Assembly (NCBI RefSeq): GCF_000026945.1
Contig: NC_012863.1
Location: 1 to 64,000, forward strand
Direction: 5' to 3'
DNA length: 64,000 bases
Origin: Candida dubliniensis CD36
Taxonomy: Eukaryota; Ascomycota; Pichiomycetes; Serinales; Debaryomycetaceae
This document shows, piece by piece, positions 1 to 10,224 of the stretch. The notes under the pieces are model-generated. The model saw only the letters and a program-made list of their open reading frames with translations. It did no database searches and was not told where the DNA came from. The position numbers and the translations under genes are program-made. Position 1 is the first letter of the stretch. Every line of letters begins with the position of its first letter.

Positions 1-45
1 GATCCAACGCTCATCACACATCCAACGATTAAACACTTGCAAATA

Positions 46-332
46 CAGTCTTGTTCCCAAACTACATCTCATGTTCTGCACACCAAAACAGCTAAGCATC
101 CGTACGTCTAGCTCAAATTCATCTAACCCTCGTTCAACACCAACCCATTATATAGACCCATTTACTTTATATCAAATTCCAAACTTACTACACTCTCTAT
201 AACTCATTTTACTACACATTATACAGTCTTGTTCTACATCTCATGTTTGTGCACACCCAAGCAGCTAAGCATCCGTACGTCCAGCTTAAATTCATCTAAC
301 CCTCATTCAACTCCAACCCATTATATAGACCT
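46..332. repeat. Two tandem degenerate copies of a ~175-bp repeat
   Basis: Copy 1 (about 46-161) and copy 2 (about 224-332) share the run from CAGTCTTGTT to CCCATTATATAGAC, including AGCATCCGTACGTC. The offset is 178 bp at the left and about 173 bp at the right. The period resembles the 172-bp 'alt' units I remember from the Candida RPS element, but I could not compare sequences. There is no credible gene here. The bases at about 20-60 also match 5190-5290, so the block edges are reused elsewhere in the window. Confidence 0.6.
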
Positions 333-530
333 ATTTCCTAATTCCACAGTTACTACAATCTGTCTTTTTCCTCTATTTGATTCTCTTGTTTATACGATCC
401 TTCAACAACCAAGATATGCTTACCCAATTGTTCGAATAGTCACCAATAACAATTCAGAGATACACTATAGATATAGAGAGCCACTTTAGATCTAAGTCTG
501 TGTTCACCTCCACTCCCTCTTCACCCCTGT

Positions 531-567
531 CCAACTTCTCCTCCATCACAGTAGCAAAATTCTCACC
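531..567 (-). pseudogene. Short fragment of the helicase pseudogene
   Basis: The bases from AACTTCTCCTCCATCACAG onward match 6420-6456 almost exactly, with one mismatch before the sequences diverge. That is the part of the helicase pseudogene encoding NFATVMEEKL on the minus strand. The match ends abruptly, and the flanking DNA has no further helicase-like reading frame that I can see. It is a small relic of a second copy. Confidence 0.5.
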
Positions 568-873
568 GGAACCAGGTACAATATTGTGTTGACCCACCCC
601 AAAAAACTTTTTCGCACAACTTTCTTGCCAAAAATAAACCTAAATCAAATAAATGCTCTATTAGACGATAAACCCACCTCTAAACAACTCCATGCCCTGT
701 TTTATCTAGTTTCCGGATTTGCAAGATCACCTACATATCTAGATGTTCAAAAATCTCCTTGTCTCTTTTGAGTGCTACAATCCATAGTATAGAAACAACA
801 CATTATATAGAGATAATAAAATGACCTTGAGAACCCCAATTATCCTGTACGTATGCTTATTCAGTTTTTAATG

Positions 874-1437
874 CAGTATAGATTTAGAAAGAACGTTTAG
901 AGCAGTTACTCTATGTTGAGCTTCAGAGACATATCATACTTGTTTATTTTAATTCACGAAAGAATCAGTTGTTCATTGTTAAGATCACAGACAGAATTCT
1001 GTTGTTTGTTTAGTCGCAAAAGAATCAGCTACAATACAGTTAGAGATACAGTATAGATTTAGAAAGAACGTTTAGAGCAGTTAATCTATGTTCAGCTTCA
1101 GAGATAAATCATTGTTGTTTACTTCCAGGTTGATAGACAAACCCTATAGAGTAGATTGTTTTAATTCACAGAAGAATCAGCTGTTCATTGTTACGATCAC
1201 AGATCAAATAGAGTTGTTTGTCTAGTCAGAGAACAATCGGATACAATACAGTTAGAGATACATTATAGATTTAGAGAGAGCAGTTAATTTGTTGATAACC
1301 AAATCATAGTTATTTATTTTAATTCACCGAAGAATCCAATTCATTTTCTCTTTTTTATGTTAACAGACAGAATACCATTGTTTGTCTAGTCACAGAAGAA
1401 TCAGATACTAGACAGTTACCAATAATATTTCAGTTGC
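874..1437. repeat. Three tandem degenerate ~175-212-bp repeats
   Basis: Units begin at 874, 1049 and 1261. Each starts with a version of CAGTATAGATTTAGA, followed by AACGTTTAGAGCAGTTA, then GTTTATTTTAATTCAC, AAGAATCAG, a GTTGTTTGTCTAGTC segment and ACAGTTAGAGATA. Unit lengths are 175, 212 (with an insertion of about 35 bp) and about 175 bp. A diverged relative lies at 10740-11130. No coding potential was seen; this is probably a subtelomeric or RPS-type repeat. Confidence 0.7.
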
Positions 1438-1689
1438 AGATCCCTTATAGCTTTAGAGCAGTTAATCTAGACCCCAATTTATGCTCCGTGAGTTCTGCTC
1501 GTAATTGTGTCTCATTGTCAATAACTTCCTACTCTTTCACTCTTCCCAATTTCATTGTCATATTCGTCTCTATTAATCATTCATCGTGTTATCAATTTTT
1601 AGTTGTGACAAATTTAACAGTTTCCCCAACTTCTCCATGAATTGTGATATTGATTTAGCCAGACTCTGACAATTTCACATTTTAACCAA

Positions 1690-2500
1690 AGAATTTAATT
1701 AAGTGCGCCAAATTCAAGCCTGTGTGATTGTCTTGTCTATTTTTCCCGGACGTTTTTTGTTTCAATTGTCTAATCTTCTGCCAATCGATTTCTGAACACT
1801 GAAATCTAGCCATTGAATTTAAGCAAGTGCACCAAATTTAAGCCTGTGTGATTTTCTTGTCTATTTTTCCCGGACGTTTTTTTGTTTCAATTGTCTAATC
1901 TTCTGCCAATCTGTTTCTGAACACTGCAATATTGCCATTGAAAGTGTCTTACTTGAAAACGAATATTTTATCTATTTCTCAACAATGCATAATACAACTT
2001 CTTCTCTTATATTCCCTGTCTAGGCACAAAATCAGTAACACTTCAGATTCTTGCAAGCTTGACTGCATTTCCCTCCACATATGCTTTGATTAATCCAATT
2101 GCGTTAGATTCCAGATTAGTTTGAAGCTAAACATAGCCAGAGTCTGCAATTTTGATTTATATTCACATTTTAATCAGACAAACAACAAGTAGTTATCATT
2201 ACTCTCCTGTGTGATTGTCTTGTCTATTTTTCCCGGACGTTGTTTGTTTTAATTGTAGAATCTTCTCCCAATCTATTCCTGAACACTGAGATATACCCAT
2301 TGAATCGATTGAAACCGCCTTCCTTGAAAAAGAACATTTTACTTATTTCTCAACAATGCATAACACAGCTTGTTTTCTTATACTCCTTGTCTTGATCATG
2401 TTCTGCTAGTAACACTACTTGTAGTAACAAACCTGACTGTATATCCTTCCACATGTGCTTTGATTAATCCAATCGTGTTAGATGTTGACCATTGCCAATA
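1690..2500. repeat. Tandem repeats with CTATTTTTCCCGGACGTT core
   Basis: A block of about 125 bp containing GTGTGATTGTCTTGTC and CTATTTTTCCCGGACGTT occurs three times, near 1692, 1817 and 2207. The last two copies are embedded in a longer unit of about 375 bp that also repeats the segments CTCAACAATGCATAA and TGCTTTGATTAATCCAAT. The duplicates differ at many positions, so they are old. No gene is visible. Confidence 0.7.
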
Positions 2501-3660
2501 ACAGTTCCATCCTTGCTAAATCATTTTAGAAGTCATCACTGCTAGCTAACATCGGTTCTGTTTCATTTCCAAGTTTCATGTATTCTATTTCCCCATGCTT
2601 ATATCAGTAGTAGCTTTATCTTGCCTGTGATAGTGAAGTGCCAATGAAGATCATAAGAACATTAGTTGTTTGATTGTTGTCATTTTATTTTTTTTTTTTT
2701 TGCCAGCTGTAAATTTTCGTCGACTCGCGAATTAAAAAACCGGGGAGTCGTTTCCTAATCCGGAAAAATTGTTATAGCTTAAATAAAAATTGTTTTCTGT
2801 CTAAATAAACCCTCAAGAGTCTTCACACAGAAGAAAAAATACCCATCGATCTTTTTTAGGTCAACTTTCTTGTAAAAATAAACCTAAATTCTTACAACAT
2901 CAATGAAATACTTTGCTAAACTCATGTCTGATCTGCTCTAACTAGCTCTATATGTTAGCTAGTAGACGTGCTCTCACCAATAACTTACTATGAAAACATG
3001 TACCATAGTCATTGTCAGTGATTTCACGTTTTATCATACAAATCTTCTCGTTAGACTACTTGAGTAGCACAGTTTATATAGTTCACAATCAAGACACTAG
3101 TCGTTGATCCTTGCTCTATAACCCTTTGTTGTTTATCCTGCCACCTTGTTTTCTGACACCTTAATAACTCGGTGAAAAAGAGCGATCCAAACACAATATT
3201 CTACAAAACCCATCTTAATCGATCTACCTAGCTATCTCCAAACTTTAACCTTCCCATCTCTCTTGGCTCAGCCTCTGCACTCCTTTAAAGTTATACTCAA
3301 ACTCGGTAGCACTCATAGTTGTTTGTTGTTTACAGATCTACAAAATTCCGGAACCCAGGTCATAGCAGATACCTTTACTTTTATAAACTTCTCCTCTTTC
3401 CCCATTTAGCCCCCCTCCTTACTTGCACAAATCATGAAACTTTTAAAAACCAACGTTCCATTGACTCTTCTTGTTAATTGTTTTGCTTTTCTTCTTCTCT
3501 GATATCACTTCTAATCTTCATTGTTCGTTGCTCAGCAATTCTTTGTTTAATTTTGTTAACAGATTTCAACCCAAACACCCAAACTCAAATAACTTTTCTC
3601 TCAGATTTTTTGTAAACTTGAAGCCAAATCTTTTTTCTCGCCCCGGATTTATCCCCCTTT
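2501..3660. other. AT-rich non-coding stretch, no gene seen
   Basis: I see no reading frame with a plausible start and no known motif. The stretch holds a poly-T run near 2688 and, at about 3240-3300, a partial copy of the module found again at 4050, 7261 and 8063 (AACTTTAACCTTCCCATCTC then CTCTGCACTCCTT). It appears to be repeat-derived filler. Confidence 0.5.
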
Positions 3661-3679
3661 TTTGCCCTCCCTTAAATCC

Positions 3680-4022
3680 GGGAATTACAAAAACCACTCT
3701 GAAAGCTGCGCACGACATTCTGGGAATTACAAAAAAAGTCGCGCGACATGTTCTTCCCATACAAATGACCATGTTTTTGTAATTCCCAAAAAAATCTATT
3801 TCTCCTCATATCTCTACACACACTGCTCCGATCACTCTCAAACCAAGTGCATTGAATTTCTACACACCAAAACCACCTACACACCCCTTGACACCTCCTA
3901 AAAACCGGTAGTTTTTGTTCTGGTAAATTTTTGTAATTCCCATTTGTAATTCCCAAAATTCCTTGTAATTCCCAAATCGCGCACTAACAAAATTCGCACC
4001 AAAAAAAAATTTTGTAGTTCCC
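3680..4022. repeat. Cluster of GGGAATTACAAAAA / TTTTTGTAATTCCC inverted repeats
   Basis: The 14-15-base motif occurs in one orientation at 3680-3693 and 3721-3735. It occurs in the opposite orientation at 3774-3788 and in at least three shorter copies between 3930 and 4022. The pair 3721-3735 and 3774-3788 is a perfect 15-bp inverted repeat with a loop of about 38 nt. A transcript could fold into several alternative hairpins. No protein is supported. Confidence 0.65.
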
Positions 4023-4049
4023 AAATCACGTTTCCATACGTATGTACTT

Positions 4050-4345
4050 GCAAACTTTAACCTTCCCATCTCTTCAGGTCCGCCCTCTGCACTCCTTCAA
4101 AGTTAACCCAAAATATGTCCTTTTCCATGAAATTCTGATTTTTCAGGTCGCGTGTGCACAAAATGATATTTTTTCTCTTGACCTTAAAATCAACCAACTT
4201 TTCCAATCAACAGCAGATCAGTCTATATTAACGTTATAAACCTAAAAACTATATAAATCGCTTCTCCAGATGATATAGATTGCTTTGATACCCTTACCTT
4301 TACTATACGACCAAAATTGGGCGAGTTATAAAGTGCTAAAAAACA
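4050..4345. repeat. Diverged copy of a ~280-bp module shared with 7261 and 8063
   Basis: It shares TTCTGATTTTTC-GGTCG, TTTTTTCTCTTG, AAACCTAAAAACTATATA, TACCCTTA and AAATTGGGC...TTATAA.GTGCTAA with the modules at 7261-7538 and 8063-8340, in the same order and orientation. The copy is clearly older than the other two. It is non-coding as far as I can see. Confidence 0.65.
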
Positions 4346-4589
4346 TGACGCCTTTCCATGACGCATGTCACCTAACAAAATTCTATATATCTGATACCTT
4401 GTCAGTGCGCATAGATTAAGATTGCAAATTCTCTGCCATTATTTTTAGCCAGCCATTTGTTCCAGCTAGTTATTTTTTCTACGCTCCAAAAAAAAAAAAA
4501 AATTTATCATTTCTTCGTCCAACCATCTATCCATCCGTACGTCCTCCCCACCACCAACATGTCCTGTCATAACTCATATCTGTTGTCTT

Positions 4590-5090
4590 AGATTAGTCAC
4601 GTTGCCTATTTTGTCATCCCGTCTTTGTTGTGCTACATCTTCACATGTCTGTGTTACTCAGTTTGTCTTAAATTATTCAACTTGTCCCTATTTCCCTCCA
4701 GATTAATCGGCATGTCTTTGTTAGTCAACTCGTCCTTGTTGTTACGTCTTTGCCTCCTCCCTGTTATGACTTGTCGTTGAATGTCTTGAGTTTTGTCATT
4801 CGTCCTTGAATTATCACCTTGTCTTCTATGTCCCGTTTTTGTCACTTGCCTTAGATTACTTGCGTTTATCTTGACATGTCTCAGATTAGTCAATTTGCCT
4901 TTGTCGTGACTTGTCCCCACTTGTCTTGCATTAGCCAACTCGTGTTTGCCCTGTATTTGCCATAACTTGTCGATAACTTTCTTAGATTAATCAGACTGTC
5001 CTTGTTGTCACTACTTTGCCCACTCTCTGTTGTCACTTGTCCTAGATTAGTCAACTTGTTCTTGTTCAACTTGTTCTTGTTCATCTTGTA
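4590..5090. repeat. Degenerate minisatellite, CTTAGATTAGTCAACTTGTC-type unit
   Basis: The segment is built from many imperfect repeats of roughly 30-36 bp, containing (T)CTTAGATTAGTCA, CTTGTCCTTGTTGTCAC and related words. Minus-strand frames stay open across parts of it only because of the repeat composition (Asn/Lys/Arg/Gln-rich, no domain). I do not regard them as genes. It lies just left of the helicase pseudogene. Confidence 0.6.
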
Positions 5091-5314
5091 TTCGTCTTAC
5101 ACACATTTTACATCCTATTTCTTATCCTTCAACTCCTTATACACCAGAACCAATATATGTTGATACAATCCTGCCACCTGTGAACGCATCATAGCACGCA
5201 TCCAATGATTAAACACTTGAATATCTCCCCTAAACCGTCTACATCTTGCATCAACAAACACAGTATAGAAATACAACAACGTCTTGTTCCCAATACAGCC
5301 ATTGTGACCCTCAT

Positions 5315-6696
5315 TTAAGCATCCACATTCTCGACAGTCGATTCAGCTCCTAAAACTTTAAGCATCCACTCCTCCGGTTTAAATTTATTAATCTTCGACA
5401 AAACTCGTGCATACGTTTCATTCAAAATGTCTCTTCTACTATTCAACTTCAACCCAGTATCATCCAAAAACAGACACACCAAAAGTTTCTCATCATACCC
5501 TTGAATCATCTTGTCCATACTGCACAACCTCACAAACTTCATCCCCGCTCATTCCTCCAAATATAATCCTGCAAGCTAGACTTTGATGCACAACCTTATA
5601 TCCCTCGCAACAGTTTCTCGAACACTCCTCATCATTCATAAAACACCAATCACACACCCCTTCAACCCTCACAACCGGATTACCTTCTAACGTCGTTTTA
5701 TAGAACTTGAACCATAAATGAAGATTGTCAATACTAATAAATGTATACTTTTTGTCAAGCTCCTCCAATTTCCTCTTTGCCTGTTCTAGGTCACTCTCCT
5801 GCTCTTGTGCACTCTCTTCTACTCGCCGTCTCTTAAATGCAGCCCCCAGCGTCTGCACCATTACTTTAACAATATCCCTTGTTTCACCATGTGCGTTCTG
5901 CACCCCACAACAGTTAAAGTGCCCATTCCATTTTAACAGGTAAAACTGACAAATTTGTTTCTTAATGCACTCACCAACATCAACACTCTCATCATACCCA
6001 CCGTCTCGATCACCACTGAGAAATAAAACATACAGCGGCTTGCTTCTAAGTCTACCTACGACTTGAATAACTTCCGGAACCGTTGCCAATCTGTCTAATC
6101 TTCGATATATCCAAGCCTTCCGAAGCCGCTTTCGTGGCAAGTATAATCCGTGTCCTACTAATCTGCTTGTGAGCCAACGCAATGTCACTAGTTTCAGAAC
6201 TGATGCTCACACTGTTCGGGAAAATATCACCAAACTCTCTAAGCGTCGCGAGGCAGCTAAAATAAACGAAAATGATCCCCTCGGAATAGCTCTCTAAAAA
6301 CCGTTCAACAACACCAACCAAACAACCAACCCTCTTCTCATCATCACTCATGAATTTCGACTCAATATAAACATTCCGGTTCGGCTCACTAACAACCGCA
6401 TTATATAGCTTCGGCGACAACAACTTCTCCTCCATCACAGTTGCAAAATTCTGCGGCAACGTTGCACCCAAACTAATAACCTTTTTGAATGATCGTAATA
6501 TCAGGTACTTGATTCTAGATAATTCGCGAAATTCACGCTGCTTTAACAAGACCTGGGCTTCGTCTAAAACCAACAAAAACAACTCACCCGAATTTCCATA
6601 ACTTTGTCTGAAATTCAAAAAAAAAATCCTTCACATGTGTCTTGGTAAGACTCTCAATCGTACCCACAATCAAATCAATACTATCATCAAACGCAT
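5315..6696 (-). pseudogene. Frameshifted SF2 (RecQ/DEAD-type) helicase remnant
   Basis: Helicase motifs are scattered over minus-strand frames. Motif II is LVLDEAQVLL and motif III is SLGATLP near 6470-6600. Motif IV/V appears as GIIFVYFSC and ILATKAASEGLDI near 6100-6300, and motif VI as IQVVGRLRS near 6050. A cysteine-rich tail (CDWCFMNDEEC..CC) follows. The frame changes at a poly-A/T tract at about 6619-6628, at about 6085-6095 between motifs V and VI, and at about 5520, so the gene is broken. The N-terminal part with the Walker A GKT is absent: similarity stops at about 6696, where the GGTCAAA array begins. Layout resembles fungal subtelomeric RecQ-like helicases. It could belong to the FGR6/RB2 family of Candida major repeats, which I cannot verify. 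Confidence 0.65.
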
Positions 6697-7578
6697 CTAG
6701 ATGGTCAAAGAAAACATGTGTGGTCAAAAAGTCAGTGCTCAAAGAAAATGTGTGCTCAAAGAAAGTGCTACCAAAGATGTGCTCAAAAAAACCTGTGGTC
6801 AAAAAAAATCTGCGGTCAAAGAAAACCTGTGGTCAAAGAAAACCTGTGGTCAAAGAAAAAATGTGTGGTCAAACAAAATGTGTGGTCAAAGAATGTGCTA
6901 CCAAAGATGTGCTCAAAGAAAACCTGTGGTCAAAGAAAATCAGTGCTCATAGAAAAAATCAGTGCTCAAAGAAAATCAGTGCTCAAAAAAAATCAGTGCT
7001 CAAAGAATATGTGCGGTCAAAGAATATGTGCGGTCAAATCTGCAGTCTAAAAATCAGTGCCCTTCAAATCTGCGCTCTTTGGCGCTACCCAAAATGTGGT
7101 CAAGCAGAGAAAAAAAATGTGGTCAAAACTCTGCGCTACCCAAAAACATGTGGTCAAAGAAAATCATTAATAACTTGCCACACAGAAAGGGTATAACAAT
7201 GGTTAATTTTCGAGACACAAATTCATTGACCTAGCTAACTAAATATCAACTCTCAGAGCACCATCTCTTGTTCTGCCCTTCCTGTGCTCTTCCAAAATTG
7301 ACCAAAAATCGCTGTTTTTCAAAAAATTCTGATTTTTCGGGTCGTGCGCGCAAAAAAATCATTTTTTCTCTTGCCCTTGAATTTTTAACCTTTATCTGTT
7401 CGACAACAACTCAGTGTATAGTAAAGTTATAAACCTAAAAACTATATAGTTTATCTCCCTGGGTTCTGTAGATTCATATGGTACCCTTATTTTTGCGCTA
7501 CCATCTAAATTGGGCAAATTATAAGTGCTAACAAACATGTGGTCAAGAAATGTGGTCAAGAAAAAAACATGTGGTCAA

Positions 7579-7597
7579 GCTAACAAACTTTGTTAGC
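7579..7597. repeat. Perfect short palindrome, first copy
   Basis: GCTAACAAACTTTGTTAGC is a 9-bp inverted repeat with a single central base, flanked on both sides by CATGTGGTCAA words. The identical element recurs at 8381-8399 in the second array unit. Confidence 0.75.
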
Positions 7598-8380
7598 ACA
7601 TGTGGTCAAAAATGCGCGGGTAGCGGTAGATGGTCAAAGAAAAATGTGTGCTCAAAAAATGTGTGCTCAAACAAAATCAGTGGTCAAAGAAAGTGCTACC
7701 AAAGATGTGCTCAAAGAAAAATGTGTGGTCAAAGAAAACCTGTGGTCAAAGAAAAAATGTGTGCTCAAAAAAAATCAGTGCTCATAGAAAAAACCTGTGC
7801 TCAAAGAAAATCAGTGGTCAAATCTGCGGTCAAAGAAAACCTGCGGTCAAAAAAATCAGTGCCCTTCAAATCTGCGCTCTTTGGCGCTACCCAAAATGTG
7901 GTCAAGCAGAGAAAAAAAATGTGGTCAAAACTCGGCGCTACCTAAAAACGTGTGGTCAAAGAAAATCATAAATAACTCACCACACAGAAAAGGTATAACC
8001 ACCCTTCCTTTTTCAACCACAAATTCATTGACCTAGCTAGCTCTCTAACAACACTCAGTTTACCACCTCTTGTACTGCTCTTCCTGTGCTCTTCCAAAAC
8101 TGACCAAAAATCGCTGTTTTTCAAAAAATTCTGATTTTTCGGGTCGTGCGCGCAAAAAAATCATTTTTTCTCCTGACTCTAAATTTTTAACCTTTTTCTG
8201 ATGAACAACAACTCAGAGTATACTAAAGTTATAAGCCTAAAAACTATATAGTTTATCTCCCTGGACTATGTAGATTCCTATGGTACCCTTATTTTTGCGC
8301 TACCATCTAAATTGGGCAAATTATAAGTGCTAACAAACATGTGGTCAAGAAATGTGGTCAAGAAAAAAACATGTGGTCAA

Positions 8381-8399
8381 GCTAACAAACTTTGTTAGC
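8381..8399. repeat. Perfect short palindrome, second copy
   Basis: Same 19-base palindrome as at 7579-7597, 802 bp downstream, in the same sequence context. Confidence 0.75.
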
Positions 8400-8407
8400 A
8401 CATGTGG

Positions 8408-10224
8408 TCAAAAATGCGCGGGTAGCGGTAGATGGTTGATTGTTGCTTCTGGTACAACAACATTAGTAATTCCATCTTGGTAATCTTCTGTTTCCATGTT
8501 ATCATCTTCTGAATCTTGTTCAGAAACTTCATCCATGGTTTCATCAGTATAATCAGCATCATTTTCATCATCTTCTTCAGAAGACATAGATACTGGGTTT
8601 TGTGTTGGTTTTCTTATTCTTGGGACTTTTCTTTCTTCCAAGATAGTTGTCTCTTCATCCTCCTTAGAGGTTTCGTTCATCCACACACTTTCCAATGGTT
8701 TTGCTGGTTTTGGTGTGGTGACAGTGGAGTTGTTGGTGTAGTTTATTTTGTTAAGGCCTTCAACGACCGGTTCAGTGTGTTCACTGATGGTTGGAATCCT
8801 GTTTGTAACAACAGTTTTAAATGGGTAAGTGTTTTCACTGGGAGTTTGAACACCATCTTGGGAGACAGGTTCTGTTGGGGCAGTGATTTCACTTGAGTTT
8901 TGAACCTTTTCAGGTTCGGCAGAAGTAGTTTTGCCTTGTTCGGCTGGAGTAGTTGGGCCTTGGTCGGCTGGTAAGTTTTTAGTGGTCCCTTGATCGGTTG
9001 AAATAGTTTGGCCTTGATTGGCCGGTGGATTTTTTGGTGGGTATCCAGGGATCTGGACCCTCCTCTTTTTTTTATTTTTTGATATGAGTGTATAACCGGT
9101 GGTCTTTGCTACCTTGGCCTCTTGTGCCTCTATGTAGGCAAAGTGACCACCGGTGGAGTGGGAGTTCTCATTGCAACGGCAGCAGTGGTTTCCATAAGTG
9201 CATGTCCATCTTGTGTGACCTAAGGTACGACAAGTGGTGCAGAATTTAGCCGTAGAAGCAAGGTCTAATCTCCTGGTTTTCTAAAAGTACCTTGTCTTTT
9301 TTGGCATCCGGTTCCCTGACCAACCAATCATAAAGAATGATGCGGTGGACTCCCCGTATCTTGCCTTAGTACTTCCTTTAACTGCTTCGTTTTTGCAACT
9401 TTTCAAGACTGTAAAGTCTATATCCTCCCCTTCTTTAACTGGTATATTGGCTCTCAGCTTTAATGTTGATCTCCACTTTTTGCTTTTGTTGTTGAAAAAT
9501 GATTCAATGTATCTTTCTACTTGCCAGTCTGTAACTCCGTGACTTAAACGGAAAATACCGATATTATCATGTTGAATGTTTTGGATAGTTAATTTGATTG
9601 GTCCTTTTTCGGTTTCAATCATTGGGTATTTTTTAATAAAGTGTTCGACAACCGTTTGAGTGTCGAGTTTTGGAAATAATTCGTTGGATTCTTGAACTAT
9701 GTCGTGGTATTCGACCCTGTAGGTTTCATCATTCATTTAATTGACCCTGCAGTTGTCTTCTTTAGCAATATACAACATTGCTTTGTCCATGTCGGACTCA
9801 CCACCTTCTCTGCTAATTAATTGTGGGATAGTAGTATCCAAGTGGGCCTGGATGGCCCCATGTTTGTCGAAAGCCTCCCCAAAGGAGTCTTCCGTTTCCA
9901 AAAGGGTATGGTACCCCGTGAATTTGTTTGTCCCCATGTCGGAGACACATTCTCTGATGAACGCCTCAGTGGCGCCCTCTAATCTATTCAACATTGCAGG
10001 CCATTGGCTTGCTCCGATGTTTTTCACGTATGTTACCATGTTTTCCAACTCCTCCAACTCACGGTCGGTATCTGCATGGGGCTCCATTTCTATTTCTTTT
10101 TTGCTTTGGCCAACTGGTGGCCGTACGTGCCAGTCTTGGTACTCCCCTTCTTCGGTGGTGGCGGTGGCAGCTCGTCTGCAAGATGCACCAACTTCTCTGC
10201 CATGGTCGGCGGGTTGGTTGTCAT
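8408..10224 (-). pseudogene. Gag/ORF1-like retroelement protein with zinc knuckle, broken
   Basis: On the minus strand an ATG at 10224 opens a 44-codon frame (MTTNPPTMAEK..., proline run PPPPP) that stops at TAG 10090-10092. A -1 shift at the slippery AAAAAAG (10096-10102) would carry translation into a frame open from before the ATG at 10087. That frame continues through two in-frame stops, TAA at 9737-9739 and TAG at 9281-9283, to a stop at 8408. After the second stop comes a CCHC knuckle, C-x2-C-x4-H-x4-C (CTTCRTLGHTRWTC), and a second Cys/His cluster. A long Thr/Pro/Glu/Asp-rich tail ends in the GGTCAAA array. Size and order fit ORF1 of a non-LTR element (Zorro-like) or a gag protein. No reverse transcriptase is present, so it is a remnant. 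Confidence 0.6.

Larger units (their letters stand above)
6700..8432. repeat. Duplicated array of GTGGTCAAAGAAA-type short repeats
   Basis: Unit 1 (6700-7629) and unit 2 (7630-8432) are tandem copies. Each begins with GATGGTCAAAGAAA, followed by dozens of 14-20-bp variants such as GTGGTCAAAGAAAACCT and GTGCTCAAAGAAAATCA. Then comes a module of about 280 bp (7261-7538 and 8063-8340), and each ends in CGCGGGTAGCGGTAGATGGT. The right halves align with a constant 802-bp offset and are nearly identical, so the duplication is recent. Forward frames in the array are open in all three phases and give Trp/Ser/Lys/Cys-rich repeats (WSKK, CGQRK, VVKEN). That follows from the repeat and is not evidence for a gene. 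Confidence 0.85.

Noticed and set aside
4654..5084. Asn/Lys/Gln-rich minus-strand frames
   Set aside because: Produced by the minisatellite; no domain and the frames break at unit-length changes.
6642..7234. Lys/Trp/Cys-rich overlapping reading frames in the GGTCAAA array
   Set aside because: All three frames are open because the repeat lacks stops; no start context, domain or codon bias supports a gene.
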